In this document: positions 47,036 to 58,290 of the stretch, in pieces
Numbering within the stretch: position 1 is the stretch's first letter
Layout of the letters: every line of letters begins with the position of its first letter
Assembly: GCF_002878395.1 (NCBI RefSeq)
Contig: NC_061122.1
Span: 74,725,658 to 74,789,657 of the forward strand
Source: Capsicum annuum
Taxonomy: Eukaryota > Streptophyta > Magnoliopsida > Solanales > Solanaceae
Reading direction: 5' to 3'
Length of the DNA: 64,000 nucleotides
The notes under the pieces: generated by a model
Database searches by the model: none
Told to the model about the DNA's origin: nothing
Seen by the model: the letters and a program-made list of their open reading frames with translations, nothing else
Program-made: the position numbers and the translations under genes

Positions 47036-47510
47036 TTAGGAAAGAACGGTACCTTCGTCTTGATTGGAGTTCGCAGAAAATAGGTGCAGGTACTTGGATT
47101 GCATATCCGCCTCAGCCTCCCAAGTTGCACCCTCAACAGATTGGTTTCGCCACAACACCTTGACCAAGGGAACTTCTTTGTTCCTTAGTCTTCGGACACT
47201 GAAATCAAGAATCTCAACAGGAATCTCATCAAAAGAAAGATTTTCTTGAATGTCAGCATTCACAGAGGAATCCACTATCACAGCATCGTTAATATGCTTG
47301 CTAAGCATGGAGACATGGAATATTGGATGAACAGAGGACAACTCGGAAGGCAACTCGAACTCATAAGCTACCTTACCAACACGGCTAAGAATTTTGTAAG
47401 GACCAACATAACGGGGACTAAGCTTTCCCTTCTTTCCGAATCTCTTCACCCCCTTCATGGGTGAAATTTTCAGATACACTAGGTCACCAACTTCAAACTC
47501 AAGGTCTTTC
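47036..47510 (-). pseudogene. Gy-C integrase C-terminus with chromodomain
   Basis: A 147-codon open segment (47036-47479): LKISPMKGVKRFGKKGKLSP and RYVGPYKILSRVGKVAYEFE (GPY-like integrase tail), PIFHVSMLSKHI, then a chromodomain-like stretch VEILDFSVRRLRNKEVPLVK, VLWRNQSVEGATWEAEADM and SKYLHLF. In living elements the chromodomain steers integration toward methylated histone. The reading frame upstream (47480-47760) is shifted, so it is no longer joined to the integrase core. Confidence 0.85.
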
Positions 47511-47513
47511 CTT

Positions 47514-47760
47514 CTAACATACGCATATGACTTCTGACGACTGCGCAGTTTTCAACCTTTCCCTAATCAACCTAACTTTTTCCATTGCCTCAAATACCGA
47601 ATTAGGACCACTCACAGCCACTTCACCCACCTCGAACCAACCTATGGGTGATCTACACTTCCTCCCATATAAGGCTTCAAACGAAGCCATGCCAATACTA
47701 GAGTAGAAACTGTTATTATAAGCAAACTCTATCAACGGTAAGTGATCATCCCAACTTTCC
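47514..47760 (-). pseudogene. Gy-C integrase, end of the catalytic core
   Basis: Segment with MIEFAYNNSFYSSIGMASFE, ALYGRKCRSPIGWFEVGEV and VRLIRERLKTAQS. It follows the core after a stop at about 47760 (DF followed by TAG) and is out of frame with the C-terminal segment. Confidence 0.82.
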
Positions 47761-48497
47761 TAAAAGTCAAGTGCACAAGCTCTCAACATATCCTCTAAGG
47801 TATGGATGGTCCGCTTAGCCTTACCATCGGTCTGCGGATGAAAAGCAGAGCTCAAAAGCACTTGGGTACCAAGACCCTTCTGAAAAGCTTTCCAAAATTG
47901 CGAAGTGAACTGAGTACCCCTATCCAAAATGATAGACAAGGGAACTCCATGCAGTCTAACTAACTCTTGGATATACAATCTAGCGTAACCCTCAGCAGTA
48001 TATGAAGTATGAACAGGTAAGAAATGAGCAGACTTAGTCAACCTATCAACCATAATCCAAATGGAATCATGATGGCGTCGGGAAGGAGGTAAACCAATCA
48101 CGAAGTCTATATTTATCTCTTCCCAATTCCAGGTGGGAATACTAAAATCTTGCATCATACCACCAGGTCTTTGGTGTTCAACCTTAATTTGTTGGCATGT
48201 TGCACACTTAGCTACAAACGCTGCTATATCTTTCTTCATGCCACTCCACCAATAGATTTTCCGCAAGTCTCGGTACATCTTGGTGACACTAAGATGAATA
48301 GAATATCGCGCCCTGTGCGCTTCATCCATAATTCTCTGTCTTAGATCATCAATATTTGGGACACATAATCTACCCTGTAATCTCAACACACCATCTCCCC
48401 CTTGAGAGAAAATCTCTACTTTTTGGTCCTTGACTGACTCCTTCAGTCTGACCAAACTAGCATTTAAGTATTGTTTTTCCTTCACTTCTGAAACCAA
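47760..48497 (-). pseudogene. Gy-C integrase, zinc-binding domain and catalytic core
   Basis: Open segment of 245 codons. The HHCC zinc site is complete: His61, His68, Cys98 and Cys101 (KCATCQQIK). Catalytic residues: Asp131 in INIDFVIG and Asp192 in LDRGTQFTSQ. The Glu expected in the conserved HPQTDG-A-RT motif is Lys228 (HPQTDGKAKRT), so the DDE triad is broken by what looks like a single G-to-A change. Integrase joins element cDNA to target DNA in the nucleus; this copy should be catalytically dead. Confidence 0.88.
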
Positions 48498-49095
48498 GGA
48501 GGATTCGGAACTACTCTAAACCCCTATACTACCTTCAGTAGAGTCAAACAACCTAACCCCCAATCTAGCCAAACAATGTACATCATGAGCCAACTCTTTC
48601 TTTCCTTCTACCACATGCGAAACACTACCCATGGACACTCTACTTAGGGCATCCACCACATTATTGGCCTTGCTCGGATGGTACAACACACTCATATCCT
48701 AGTCCTTTAACAATTCTAACTATCGTCTCTGCCAAAGATTCAATTCTCTCTGGGTAAACACATACTGCAAACTCTTATGATCAGTGAAAACATCAACATG
48801 GACACCATATAAATAGTGTCTCCAGATTTTCAAAGCAAACACAACAGCAGCCAACTCAAGGTCATGGGTGGGGTAATTTTTCTCATGGGGTTTCAACTGT
48901 CTAGAAGCGTAAGCTATCACCTTACCCTTCTGCATCAATACGTAACCCAACCCAACCCTCAAGTATCATAGTACACCACAAAACCATCAACACCATCAGG
49001 CAAAGTCAAAACAGGGGCTGAAGTGAGTCGAGTCTTCAACTCCTGAAAACTTTTCTCACAAGATTCGGACCACAAGAACTTCACTTTCTTTTGGG
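48498..49095 (-). pseudogene. Gy-C RNase H domain
   Basis: Starts out of frame with RT (frameshift near 49105): [36 protein letters not shown] with the first Asp, a second frameshift near 48963, then [38 protein letters not shown] with the Glu, [18 protein letters not shown] with the next Asp, and after a TAG the linker ELLKDYDMSVLYHPSKANN. It removes the RNA strand during reverse transcription. Confidence 0.85.
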
Positions 49096-50454
49096 TCAAC
49101 CAGTCATAGGAGATGCTATAGAGGAGAAACCCTCAACAAAACGGCGGTAATATCCAGCTAAACCCAAGAAACTTTGGATATCAGTCGGAGAAATAGGTCT
49201 AGGCCAATTTCTAACAGCTTCGGTCTTTTGGGGATCAGCTCTTATACCCTCAGAAGAAATTTTATAACCCAGAAAAGCAATTGACCTTAGCCAAAACTCA
49301 CACTTACTGAAATTGGCAAACAACTTGTGATCTTTAAGGGTTTGTGAAACAGTTCGGAGATGATCTGAATGTTCATCCTCGCTACGAGAGTACACCAGTA
49401 TATCATCGATGAATACTATGACAAACATATCTAGATATGGTCTGAATACTCGATTCATGAGGTCCATGAAAGCTGCTGGGGCATTAGTTAACCTGAAATA
49501 CATAACAAGAAACTCAAAATAGCCATAACGAGTTCGAAAAGAGGTTTTCGAGATGTCACACTCCCTAACTTTGAGTTGATGATAGCCGGAACGAAGGTCT
49601 ATCTTTGAGAAATAACTTGCACCTTGAAATTGGTCAAACAAATCATCTATTCTTGGAAAAGGGTACTTATTTTTTATGGTGACTTTATTTAGTTGGCAGT
49701 AATCAATGCACATACGCAAAGAGCCATCTTTCTTTCTTACAAACAACACAGGAGCACCCCAAGGAGAAACACTGGGCCTTATAAAACCCTTAGCTAATAG
49801 ATCTTTGAGTTGCTCTTTCAACTCCTTAAGTTCTGCAGGGACTATACGGTAAGGAGAAATAGAAATGGGCTGAGTATCAGAAAGAAGATCAATATAGAAC
49901 TCTATCTCTCTATCAGGAGGTATCTCTGGGAGATCATTCGGAAAGACATCAAAAAACTCATTGACAATGTTAACAGACTGGAGAGTTAGAGTCTCAGACT
50001 TAGTGTCTTTGACTCTAACCAAAAGGTAAATACACCTCTTGGAAATAAGTTTTCTAGCTTTGAGGTAAGAGATAAAATGACTCTTGGGTGGCACAGAATT
50101 CCCAGACCACTCAAACACGGATGCACCCGAAAACTGAAACTTGGCCACTCGGGTCCGACAATCAATAGAGGCATAAGAAGAATACAGCCAGTCCATACCC
50201 AGAATCATATTAAAATCTACCATGTCTAACTCAATCAGATCAGCCAATAAAACTCTATGAAGAACGATAACAGAACACTTTTTATACACTTTTTGGGCAA
50301 TAATCGAATCACCCACTTGGGTAGAAACTAGGATAGGCTCAGGAATAATCTCAGGACTCATTTCAAAATTCACAGCAATCAAAGGTATAACATATGAGAA
50401 ACTGAATCCAGGATCCAACAAAGCATACACATCAAACTGAAATATACGAAGCAT
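49096..50454 (-). pseudogene. Gy-C protease and reverse transcriptase, 452-codon open segment
   Basis: The longest open frame in the window. Residues 11-22 read [12 protein letters not shown], the protease active site (Asp14), and [20 protein letters not shown] follows. RT begins near residue 205 with [20 protein letters not shown], then [52 protein letters not shown] and the catalytic [12 protein letters not shown] (from about residue 347). It ends with [20 protein letters not shown]. The ATG at 50454 is only the first Met in the open segment; in a live element this is part of one gag-pol product. No stop or frameshift lies within the segment. It stops at 49096 where a frameshift separates it from RNase H. 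Confidence 0.9.
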
Positions 50455-50519
50455 ATCAGTAACAACATTGGGAGAGTCCTACTATTCCTGGTGGAACGGT
50501 AAAGCATAGAATCTATTCT

Positions 50520-51700
50520 GGCGCTACCCGCCAGTATTGCTAGAAGAGGCGCCCTGAGCTGGGGCTGGGCGAGTCGCTGGAACTAGAGCACAAACAGTCT
50601 GAGTCTGGGTTTGAGGGCAATAGTCACGACACCCTTGTCCATCCTGTGGACAATCTCTAACTCTGTGACCCATGTCACCACACTGTAAAAAACCCTTCTT
50701 CTCACCCCAACACTCACCCGAATGAACCCTACCACACTTAGGACACAGGGGACGACTTGGCTTACTGCCAGCACTGTGCTGGGACCTGGATGCATATGAC
50801 CTGCTACCTTGTTCCTGCCTACCTCTAGGAATGGGAGGACTAGCAGATGACGGTGCTGGCATAGATGAATAATCCTGATACTGAGGGCGACTCCCTCCCT
50901 GCAATCTAGTCTGACCCCATCCATGCTGCTCGGACCTAGCTCTCTAATTCCCTCTCATTCTATCTCTCTCCATAATCTTGTTTGCCTCAAACTGTTGGGC
51001 ATGAGTCATCAGCCTAGAAAAATTCATCTCACTATTCAGCATAGCAAACCTACACTTCTTAACCACATAACTAGACACTCCAATCACAAACTTACTCATA
51101 CTAGCCCGATTATCAGCCACTAATTCAGAAGCATGCTTGGCCAACTGATTGAACTTTAGAAAGTACTCCTTAACAGTCATAGAGCCCTATCGCAGGTTCA
51201 TAAATTCTTTTATCTTCGCCTCCCTTATCTCCAAAAGGAAAAACTTATCCAAGAATGTATCCTAGAACTCTTGCCAAGTTGTAGGGACAACTCTCTCACC
51301 TCTACCTTTCCTCCAAGCAACAACTCAGTCATAAGCAAGGTCTTTCAACCTAGCAGCCAACTGTACACTATGTTCTTCAGATACATGCATCACCTGAGTA
51401 ATCTTCCGCACCTCCTCTAAAAACAACCGTGGATCCTCATCAGACTTGGACCCATAGAATTCTGACGGATTCATCCGTATGAAGTCACGGATCCTGGCAG
51501 TAGCTGAATCACCTCCCTACTGCTGTGGAGCTAGGGCCAGGTTGGCCTGAATATTTACAGTAATAGCTTGGGCCAGCGCCTGAAATGCTATCCAAAATTC
51601 AGCATGAGACACGTTTTCATTCAATGGGTCAGCGGGTTGAGGTTGCTCACCATCATTATTTCTTCCCGCTTGATGTGGAGGCATATTTCTAAAAGAGGAG
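50520..51700 (-). pseudogene. Gy-C gag polyprotein part (interrupted)
   Basis: The start is probably the Met at about 51684 (MPPHQAGRNNDGEQPQPADP), a usual chromoviral beginning, followed by HAEFWIAFQALAQAI. Next, through several stops, comes the capsid region (FYGSKSDEDPRLFLEEV, MTVKEYFLKFNQLAKHASEL at 51121-51180, FEANKIMERDRMRGN). The C-terminal piece (50524-50904) has CPKCGRVHSGEC and a knuckle-like FLQCGDMGHRVRDCP in which the Cys-Cys-His-Cys zinc set can be made out. Gag binds and packages the element RNA. At least four stops break it. Confidence 0.85.
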
Positions 51701-51881
51701 AGCATGAATCAATAGCAGAGAGAGACACTTTAAGCATGATAGACTTCTGAAAGAAAGAATCACACTTTTTCCTAAAACATCTTGTAGCCTCTTGCTCATA
51801 AATGTGGTGCGCTACACACCGATGATCAAGACTCTACTTAATGCGGCTTGTCAGACTCCCTAGGACACCTTAAAACCTTAG

Positions 51882-51893
51882 GCTTTGATACTA
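51882..51893 (-). other. Primer binding site of Gy-C (decayed initiator tRNA-Met type)
   Basis: The minus strand reads TAGTATCAAAGC, two G-to-A changes away from TGGTATCAGAGC, 4 bases inside the 5' LTR. Confidence 0.75.
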
Positions 51894-51897
51894 AGTT

Positions 51898-54313
51898 TGT
51901 AACGCCCCGAAAAATGGGTTCGGAGCATCACATGGTGCTTAAGGCTACGAGTAGCCCCAAGCTAACCCTTTGAGCCATTTTCATTCAGTTCAACATAAAT
52001 CAACGGAGTTTTTCCATAAATAACCCTCAAATATCAACAGAGTACTCATCATCCAAGAATAAAAGAATTTCAGAAAGATAACAAAATACGACTTATTATT
52101 CAACTCCCAACATCTATACTAGTTTGACAGGCCTCTAAGAAAATCAATAAAACCAACGAGCCATTGAGACATGCCCCAACTGCCTCATACTCAGTTATCA
52201 AATGTAAATAATTTCATGAAACCAACATCCGACATCACGTCCTCGAAATATGAGGACTCATCACAACAGAGGATGTAGAACAGCGTGCCCCAAGAATCAC
52301 TGTTGAACTTCAAACTGAGCACCTGAACCTATATTCCGAGAAAATGCAGCCCACATCCGAAGATTTGGGTTAGTACCATGGAAAGGAATTGAGTATATGG
52401 GGGTGTATGCAGTTGTATAAACATTATCATCATAAATATTTATAAGAAATATGCAGGATGTATGAAACACTCACACAGCTCGAAGAAAATTATCATAATC
52501 ATGAGAGGATAAAATAAGCACAATAACACATGTGAGTCATCATATAACTTATCAATCACTTTCAATTCATCAAGAATATCAATTCTCATAATGTAAATAT
52601 CATTTAAATCTTTCGAAAGAATAACTTTCACAATTCCAGTTTCAAATCACTTCATCATTCACCATAGACACAAGAAAACACACACACACTGGGAGATCCT
52701 ATAACCGACATAAACCATGTGAGCTGCATGGAGTCCAATGTACAACTCACGTTGGGGAGAGCCATCCTATCTTTGCCATCGGATTAGGACTATCGATATC
52801 AAATCCACACAAACTAGTGATCGCAATATAAATCAGCCTCCGGCTCACTCCTACGAGGGCACATAGTTCTAGGAAAGTAAGGTCGCTTTATACCTCCCAC
52901 TCGGTGCTAAAGATTTCTCCCGGACTTAGCTCAGATCATTTCAAGGACAATCCACAACAAAATAATTTCAGTAATATATAAATATACATCGGGAGCCATC
53001 ATGCTTCCCATCTATCAAAATCAACCACGTTGTGGATTTCTTTCACACTCAAGTTCAAAACAACTCCATTAAGACCAAAAGGTCAAATCATTCAAAATAT
53101 CTCAAATATTCAACATCAACGTGCTTATAACACACACTTTCTCAAAAAAAACAAAATTTTCAATGGGGATTCACGACCCTAATATCAAAATCATGATAAA
53201 TATCGTTCAAGATTCATGCTTTATATCTCCACACATGTAAATTCATCTTCCAAAATCATAAACATCAAGATTTCTTAATAATCATCATAAGATATGGGTT
53301 CATTCTTCAAATTCGTAAAAATCAAATAAAAATCATGCCTTTGTAAAGAAAATTACTTTTGGGCACAAGAACGAAAGAGAGTTCTTGTTGAAAAACCCCA
53401 CATAACTTGAATGATGAACTTTAGATCGATACTCATTTTTGAGATGTTAATCGTGCCTTTGAATGATGGTTCTTGGAGTTCTTGAACTAGGAACTTGGAA
53501 TCTTGAATAAATTTGCAGAATTAATGGTGAACTTTGGAGGTTCTTGAAGTTGGATGTAGGAGATTAGGGTTTTCTTTTTGAGGAAATTTGATGAAATATA
53601 ATATATAATGCTTCTAGTCGGCTTTAATATAGGGTTTGGACGGATTTTGGGTGGGGGAATGACCAAAACGCCCTTAAAAATTAAATAATTCTCGAATCTG
53701 TGCTTTGGTGGACTGTTTTGATAGTCTGAAGTAGATCAACCATAACGTTTTACTTCGATATCCAAATTGGATGAAACCAATTTCATTAAAAAGAGGACTC
53801 TTATATCTTTCCGTTGATATATAGTATCTCACCCAAATCATTGTGTACGAGGATTTATGATCATTTGAAGTTGACCCAAAAATTTGCTTTTGATAGACTA
53901 AAGTAGATCGACCATAACTTTTTGCTCTGATAGACAAATTGGATGAAACCAATTTCATTGGAAAGAGGACTCACAGATCTTTCCGTTGATATATAGTAGA
54001 TCACCTAGATAATTATGTAGAAGGAGTTCTGATTGTTTAAATTTGGATTAAAATTACACCAGGCCTCAGTACTTTTTCCTGTACGTTTTACTGTTCACTA
54101 CTATTCACAGTTCGATCGAAATGTTCATAACTCGTCGCTCGGGTGTTCGTTCTGGATGATCCACATATCGTTTTAAATCTTATTCGATACTCTACGGAAT
54201 GGTGGGTCATAATCTAAGATATTCCACACGAAAAATTTATAATTCATTCTAGAAGATAGAACCCAACACGTTTACGCACAAAATTTCAACGAAAAATTTC
54301 TCGGGGTATTACA
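51898..54313 (-). repeat. Gy-C 5' LTR
   Basis: Partner of 44408-46820, running from TGTAACGCCCC to CTCGGGGTATTACA (plus strand). It carries the same internal ~175 bp tandem repeat (about 53705-54050). Confidence 0.93.
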
Positions 54314-54318
54314 CTCTT
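54314..54318. other. Target site duplication of Gy-C, right copy (CTCTT)
   Basis: Identical to 44403-44407. Confidence 0.92.
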
Positions 54319-57300
54319 CCTCGACCACTTGAGATATTTGGAACACTTGAACCACCTGAAACATTGTCTTTTCCTCTACCTTTTCCTCTACCTCTTCCTT
54401 TAGTAGCACTTGCAATGTTTGTGGTGGCCTAATTATTGAGATATTAGTACACATACTTACAAAAAAAATTAATAGTAACAAATAAATAAATATACCTCTT
54501 GATGGTTAGATGTTCCAAGTGAATGACTTGGACCACTGCCCCTTGCTCTCCCCCTTCCTCTACTAGTAGAAGCTCCAGCCTATGTTTTAAGAGATAATTC
54601 TTTGTCCTTGTACTTAACAGAATGTATATTAGATAATGATTATACAAATACTTGTGCCTGAGAAGATGTTCCAGTTGATTGACTTGTACCAGGTTGATCT
54701 CTTATAGGACATGATCTTTTATATGTCCTTGAGTACCACATTTTCTACAAGTAATTACAGTACTACATTTGCTAAGTTTTCCAATTTTTTCTACTTTCAT
54801 CAACCCCCTTTCTTCTAATTTTATATGGTCTTCCAGGCAGCTTCCTGATCTTTGGGGGCTTCACGGTGGGATTATTTGATGTTGGCTACATTTTTATGTT
54901 ATTCATTGGTTGAATAAAATGAGAATATGTGCTGAGGTAGGTATCCTTGTGATAGCAGGAGCCCACAAAATTAATGGGCTCATATTCCTTGTAATAAAGG
55001 GCAGCAACACCATGAGGACAAGGAATTCCCCTAAGCTGCCAAGCTCTGCAACTGCAGCTTCTACTAACAAGGTCAACAGTATGAGTACAACCTCTGTCAA
55101 CAATCTCAAAACCCCTTTCCCCATTCCAAGACAAATTGCACTACATTGACTTGTCAATATTTTTTTGTAAAATCTTCAAAGCGAGAAATATCAGTGATCC
55201 AAGTATTTGAAAACTATCTCAACTGACCAATTCTTTTCATTATTTTCACCCTAATCTCCTCAAGCATTATGATGATTGTTTTTAACCTTGTAGGAAATAC
55301 CCATGCATTAAAACTCTCTTCCATATTGTTGTCCACAACATCACATTTGCGATACTCTTCAAAGTATCTTTTACACCATGTCTCCAAATTATACCACAAA
55401 AGATCATTCAAACAATCCCTCCCCAACATCTTCATTGTTACTATATTCTCCTTCAATTCTACTTCAAATATGGATTTTGCAATCTTCCAAAATACTCTTC
55501 TCTTTTCTATACCTTTCCAGAGTTTACACCAATTAGCAAGAACATGTCTTGCACATTTTGTGTTCAACCAGTGGCAGTAGCTCTTTTATAGTTATTTCTA
55601 GTCCCTAACAAAACAAAATAAGCATATTAATCTACCAACAGTTGATAAAGAAAGAGAAAGAAAAAGTAAACAGTTGTTAAGAATAAAGTCATACCTTTTG
55701 CATATCAGATATGATGCTCAATTGATGACCTTCTCCAGGCTCAAGGTCATTCTTCAGCAGTTCAACAAACCAACCCTATGTAAATTGATTCTCAACCTCA
55801 ACAACTGCCTAGGCAATAGGCAGTATTTGGTTCTTTCCATCTCTGCAAACAGCCACCAACATTTGACCTTTGCACACAACTTTGAGGAAACAACTATCCA
55901 AACCAATCAACCTTCTAGCACCTTCAAAGAATGCTTTCTTTAAAGCATGAAAGCACACATAAAAACCTTAAAAGATCAATTGTCTAGTCTCATCATCATC
56001 TCCACTTTGACAACAGAAGTGCTACCTGGATTAGTCCTCAAAATCTCATCTCTGTAATAAAAAATCCTACCATATTCCACAATGTGATCACCCATAATCT
56101 CTTGTAGCACTTTAGACCTAGCTCTTTCCATAGTTGTTTCACCAACATGGATATCCAACTCTTGTCTAATAATCTCCTGTAACTGGACAACTCTAATGTT
56201 TGGTTGTTGAGTAATTCTGTCTTTATACTTACTTGCCAGAAACTTTGAGTTGCAAAAAGAGTTAAAAATTGATCTCAAACAAACATGAATAGGGTTGTAT
56301 CTTTTAACAATAAAATTCCTACTACTCTTATCTTTGCTAGCACACAACAACCAAGGGCAAGTGTCTTTGCAGCACCTCACTCTAACTCTAGAAGGCTCAT
56401 TCAGATACTTTTCGATTTGAATATTTTCTTGAATTGCATATCTGGTTACTGCCAGCCTAAACTCCTTTACACTTGGAAAAATCAACCCCAATTCCCAAAT
56501 AATTTTTTCACAAGTTTCATAAAAAACGACTCTATTTTTTTTTGTTCTTTCTTCTCACAGTTTGTTGCACTACTTCATCACCATCTTCACCATCTCCCCA
56601 ATCTACGTCATCATCTAATTCAAAGCTAGGAGCTTTATCACTTAGGTAGTAAGGTTCATTACCTCTTAGTTTACCAACTAGGCTATCCCTAGTGCCAATA
56701 TTTGACTTATCATACCTTATATCTAGACCCTTTTCACCAACATTAACCTGTTCAGCTGTTGTACCTCTACTTCTTCTTTGTGACCTATTGAAATTTCTTT
56801 TACTAGCCCTTATATCAATATATTCTTAATGGACATCACTGTCAACACCACTGTCCAGACTAGTACTCCCTTCTGAATTTGAATCATCCTCTAAATCATT
56901 ATCACTTGGATCCTCATCTACTGTAGGATCAAAAGACTTGGAAGGTATATTAGAAGTAGGAGGCTTATCAGGAGGGTTGGAAGGGAATTTAGGAGTAGAA
57001 GGCTGAAAATTAGGGCTAGAAGAATCACCCTCATTAATAGGGTTCAAATGTTCCCTACCTACCCCATTATCAGTTCTATTGGGGAAATACTCCAATTGAA
57101 GTAGGGCCTGATCAGGTTCAGTCACCCCATGTGAAACATACACCTCAAGTTTATCCCCATTTTTTAATATGTTGACAATGTCAAAAATAACCTTATCACA
57201 CTTAATTTCTACCAAATAACCATTTCATTTAACAAAGAAATCACATTGAGTTGAATATCCTAGATATTTAATGTAGTCTCTTAACTCAAAATAGGACATC

Positions 57301-57416
57301 ATATCAACATCTTTATCGAAAAACTCAGTCACGGACCCACTAATATATTCAGGTGGGGGACCAAATTCTATTTCACTTCCATGATACCATCTTAAAGTTA
57401 TAAGCACAAAAGTCAT
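54319..57416 (-). pseudogene. mudrA-like MULE transposase, main part
   Basis: Starts at Met 57416 (MTFVLITLRWYHG, the typical MULE N-terminus), just after a leader-intron acceptor TTTTTCAG. In order: a PB1-like N-terminal domain and acidic linker (57416-56826); a second linker; a DNA-binding zinc region with CCKDTCPWLL and NPIHVC (56350-56490 within 55976-56491); the DDE core with LIGLDSCFLK (first Asp), IISDMQK (second Asp), an intron (55605-55694, GT-AG), then CDVVDNNMEESFNAW with the Glu (55214-55567); and the SWIM zinc finger CSCRAWQLRGIPCPHGVAAL (about 55000-55070). A Gly-Arg-rich tail with another intron (about 54432-54497) leads into the Gy-C insertion, and the gene ends at 43899. Breaks: TGA near 57228, TAA near 56826, two TAG stops near 55800 where Trp is expected, and a 2-base deletion near 55550. 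The catalytic and SWIM residues remain. Confidence 0.9.
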
Positions 57417-57880
57417 AGAAAGATACCTGAAAAAGCAATAATTCAATCACACAAACACATTGAAATCAGTAAACAAAGAAAAAAAACACCCCACCCCACC
57501 CCAGCTACCCCCACTTGACACATACCCAAAAAGAATTCTAAGTTGTACATGTTACTACAACACCGTAACAGTAACAACAACAAATGCAAAAAATCGACAA
57601 ACATCCAACAAACATATAAGTCAATATATTCATATTTGCATTAATTATAGTAAATTATGTTTTCCCCCCCAAAAAATACAACTTCAAAGAATTCATCAAA
57701 TCGACAAAATTAAACATAAACGTTGTACATGCATAAGTTAATATGTTCATATTTGCATCAATTTCACTAAATTATAAGCTAAAAAATATTTACCCAAAAA
57801 AAACACAACTTCAAAAAATCTATGATTAGAGAGATAAAAACTACAATACACAAAACCCTAACCTGTAAAATCCTCACTCC
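57417..57880 (-). promoter_or_regulatory. Leader intron of the MULE transposase gene (predicted)
   Basis: On the minus strand a donor GATTTTACAG/GTTAGGG lies near 57874 and an acceptor TTGCTTTTTCAG/GTATC near 57427, ten bases before the ATG. The interval is AT-rich and has no open frame. It parallels the leader intron of the GRF gene at the other end. Confidence 0.5.
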
Positions 57881-57988
57881 TAGGTTAATACGTTTTTCCC
57901 TAACAAATTTTTCTTCCAAACACCTTCGATCTCCTTCAAATGTGAGCTTAGAGTCTAAGTCGCGACAGATAGGAGAGAAAAATCGAAG

Positions 57989-58008
57989 AAGAGAGAGAGA
58001 GAGAGAGA
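57989..58008. repeat. (GA)n microsatellite in the transposase leader
   Basis: About ten GA units. On the minus strand this is a CT-rich 5' leader, common in plant transcripts. Confidence 0.9.
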
Positions 58009-58160
58009 AATGGAAAACGAATCATTTCAAATGATTCAGATATTTTATTACGATCGGGTCGGGTTATTGGGTTAAACCCAACCTTTTAACCTTTTAATAA
58101 TTAAATTATTATTTAAAAAGAGAGTGCAAACCACGCGCCTAAGGGTTGCTGCAGAATATG

Positions 58161-58281
58161 GTCAAAATGGTGTATTTACAAGGGATTAAATAAGAATCAT
58201 GGGTTAATAGGTGGTATTGAAAGCGTAAGTGTCTTTTTGAAAATCTCGGACAACATCAGTGGTGTAATTATGTATTTTCTC
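58161..58281 (-). repeat. MULE right terminal inverted repeat
   Basis: The reverse complement begins GAGAAAATACATAATTACAC and matches the left repeat to TTTTGAC. Differences include CCGAG for CTGAG and TTACGCTTTC for TTAAACTTTT. Confidence 0.93.
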
Positions 58282-58290
58282 TTTTTGAAT
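58282..58290. other. MULE target site duplication, right copy
   Basis: TTTTTGAAT, identical to 42385-42393. Confidence 0.9.

Larger units (their letters stand above)
44408..54313 (-). mobile_element. Full-length Ty3/gypsy chromovirus Gy-C (Del/Tekay type)
   Basis: A 9,906 bp element with LTRs of 2.41 kb (44408-46820, 51898-54313), inverted ends TGTAAYRCCC, a perfect CTCTT duplication, a purine tract, a decayed initiator tRNA-Met primer site, and gag-protease-RT-RNase H-integrase-chromodomain on the minus strand. It is the best preserved LTR element in the window; the protease-RT part is one open frame of 452 codons. It is inserted in the exon for the glycine-rich tail of the MULE transposase, so it is younger than the MULE. 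Confidence 0.95.
42394..58281 (-). mobile_element. Mutator-like element (MULE-1) with two convergent genes, split by Gy-C
   Basis: The terminal inverted repeats (42394-42513 and 58161-58281) are about 120 bp and differ at only a few positions by eye. They are bordered by the perfect 9 bp duplication TTTTTGAAT. Removing the 9.9 kb Gy-C insertion leaves a MULE of about 6 kb. It has a mudrA-like transposase gene on the minus strand starting near the right repeat, and a small spliced GRF zinc-finger gene on the plus strand starting near the left repeat. The two point at each other, and about 490 bp separates their ends. Both genes appear to start after a leader intron. Both have in-frame stops, so this copy is probably inactive, but the preserved ends could still be moved by a related transposase. 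Confidence 0.92.
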
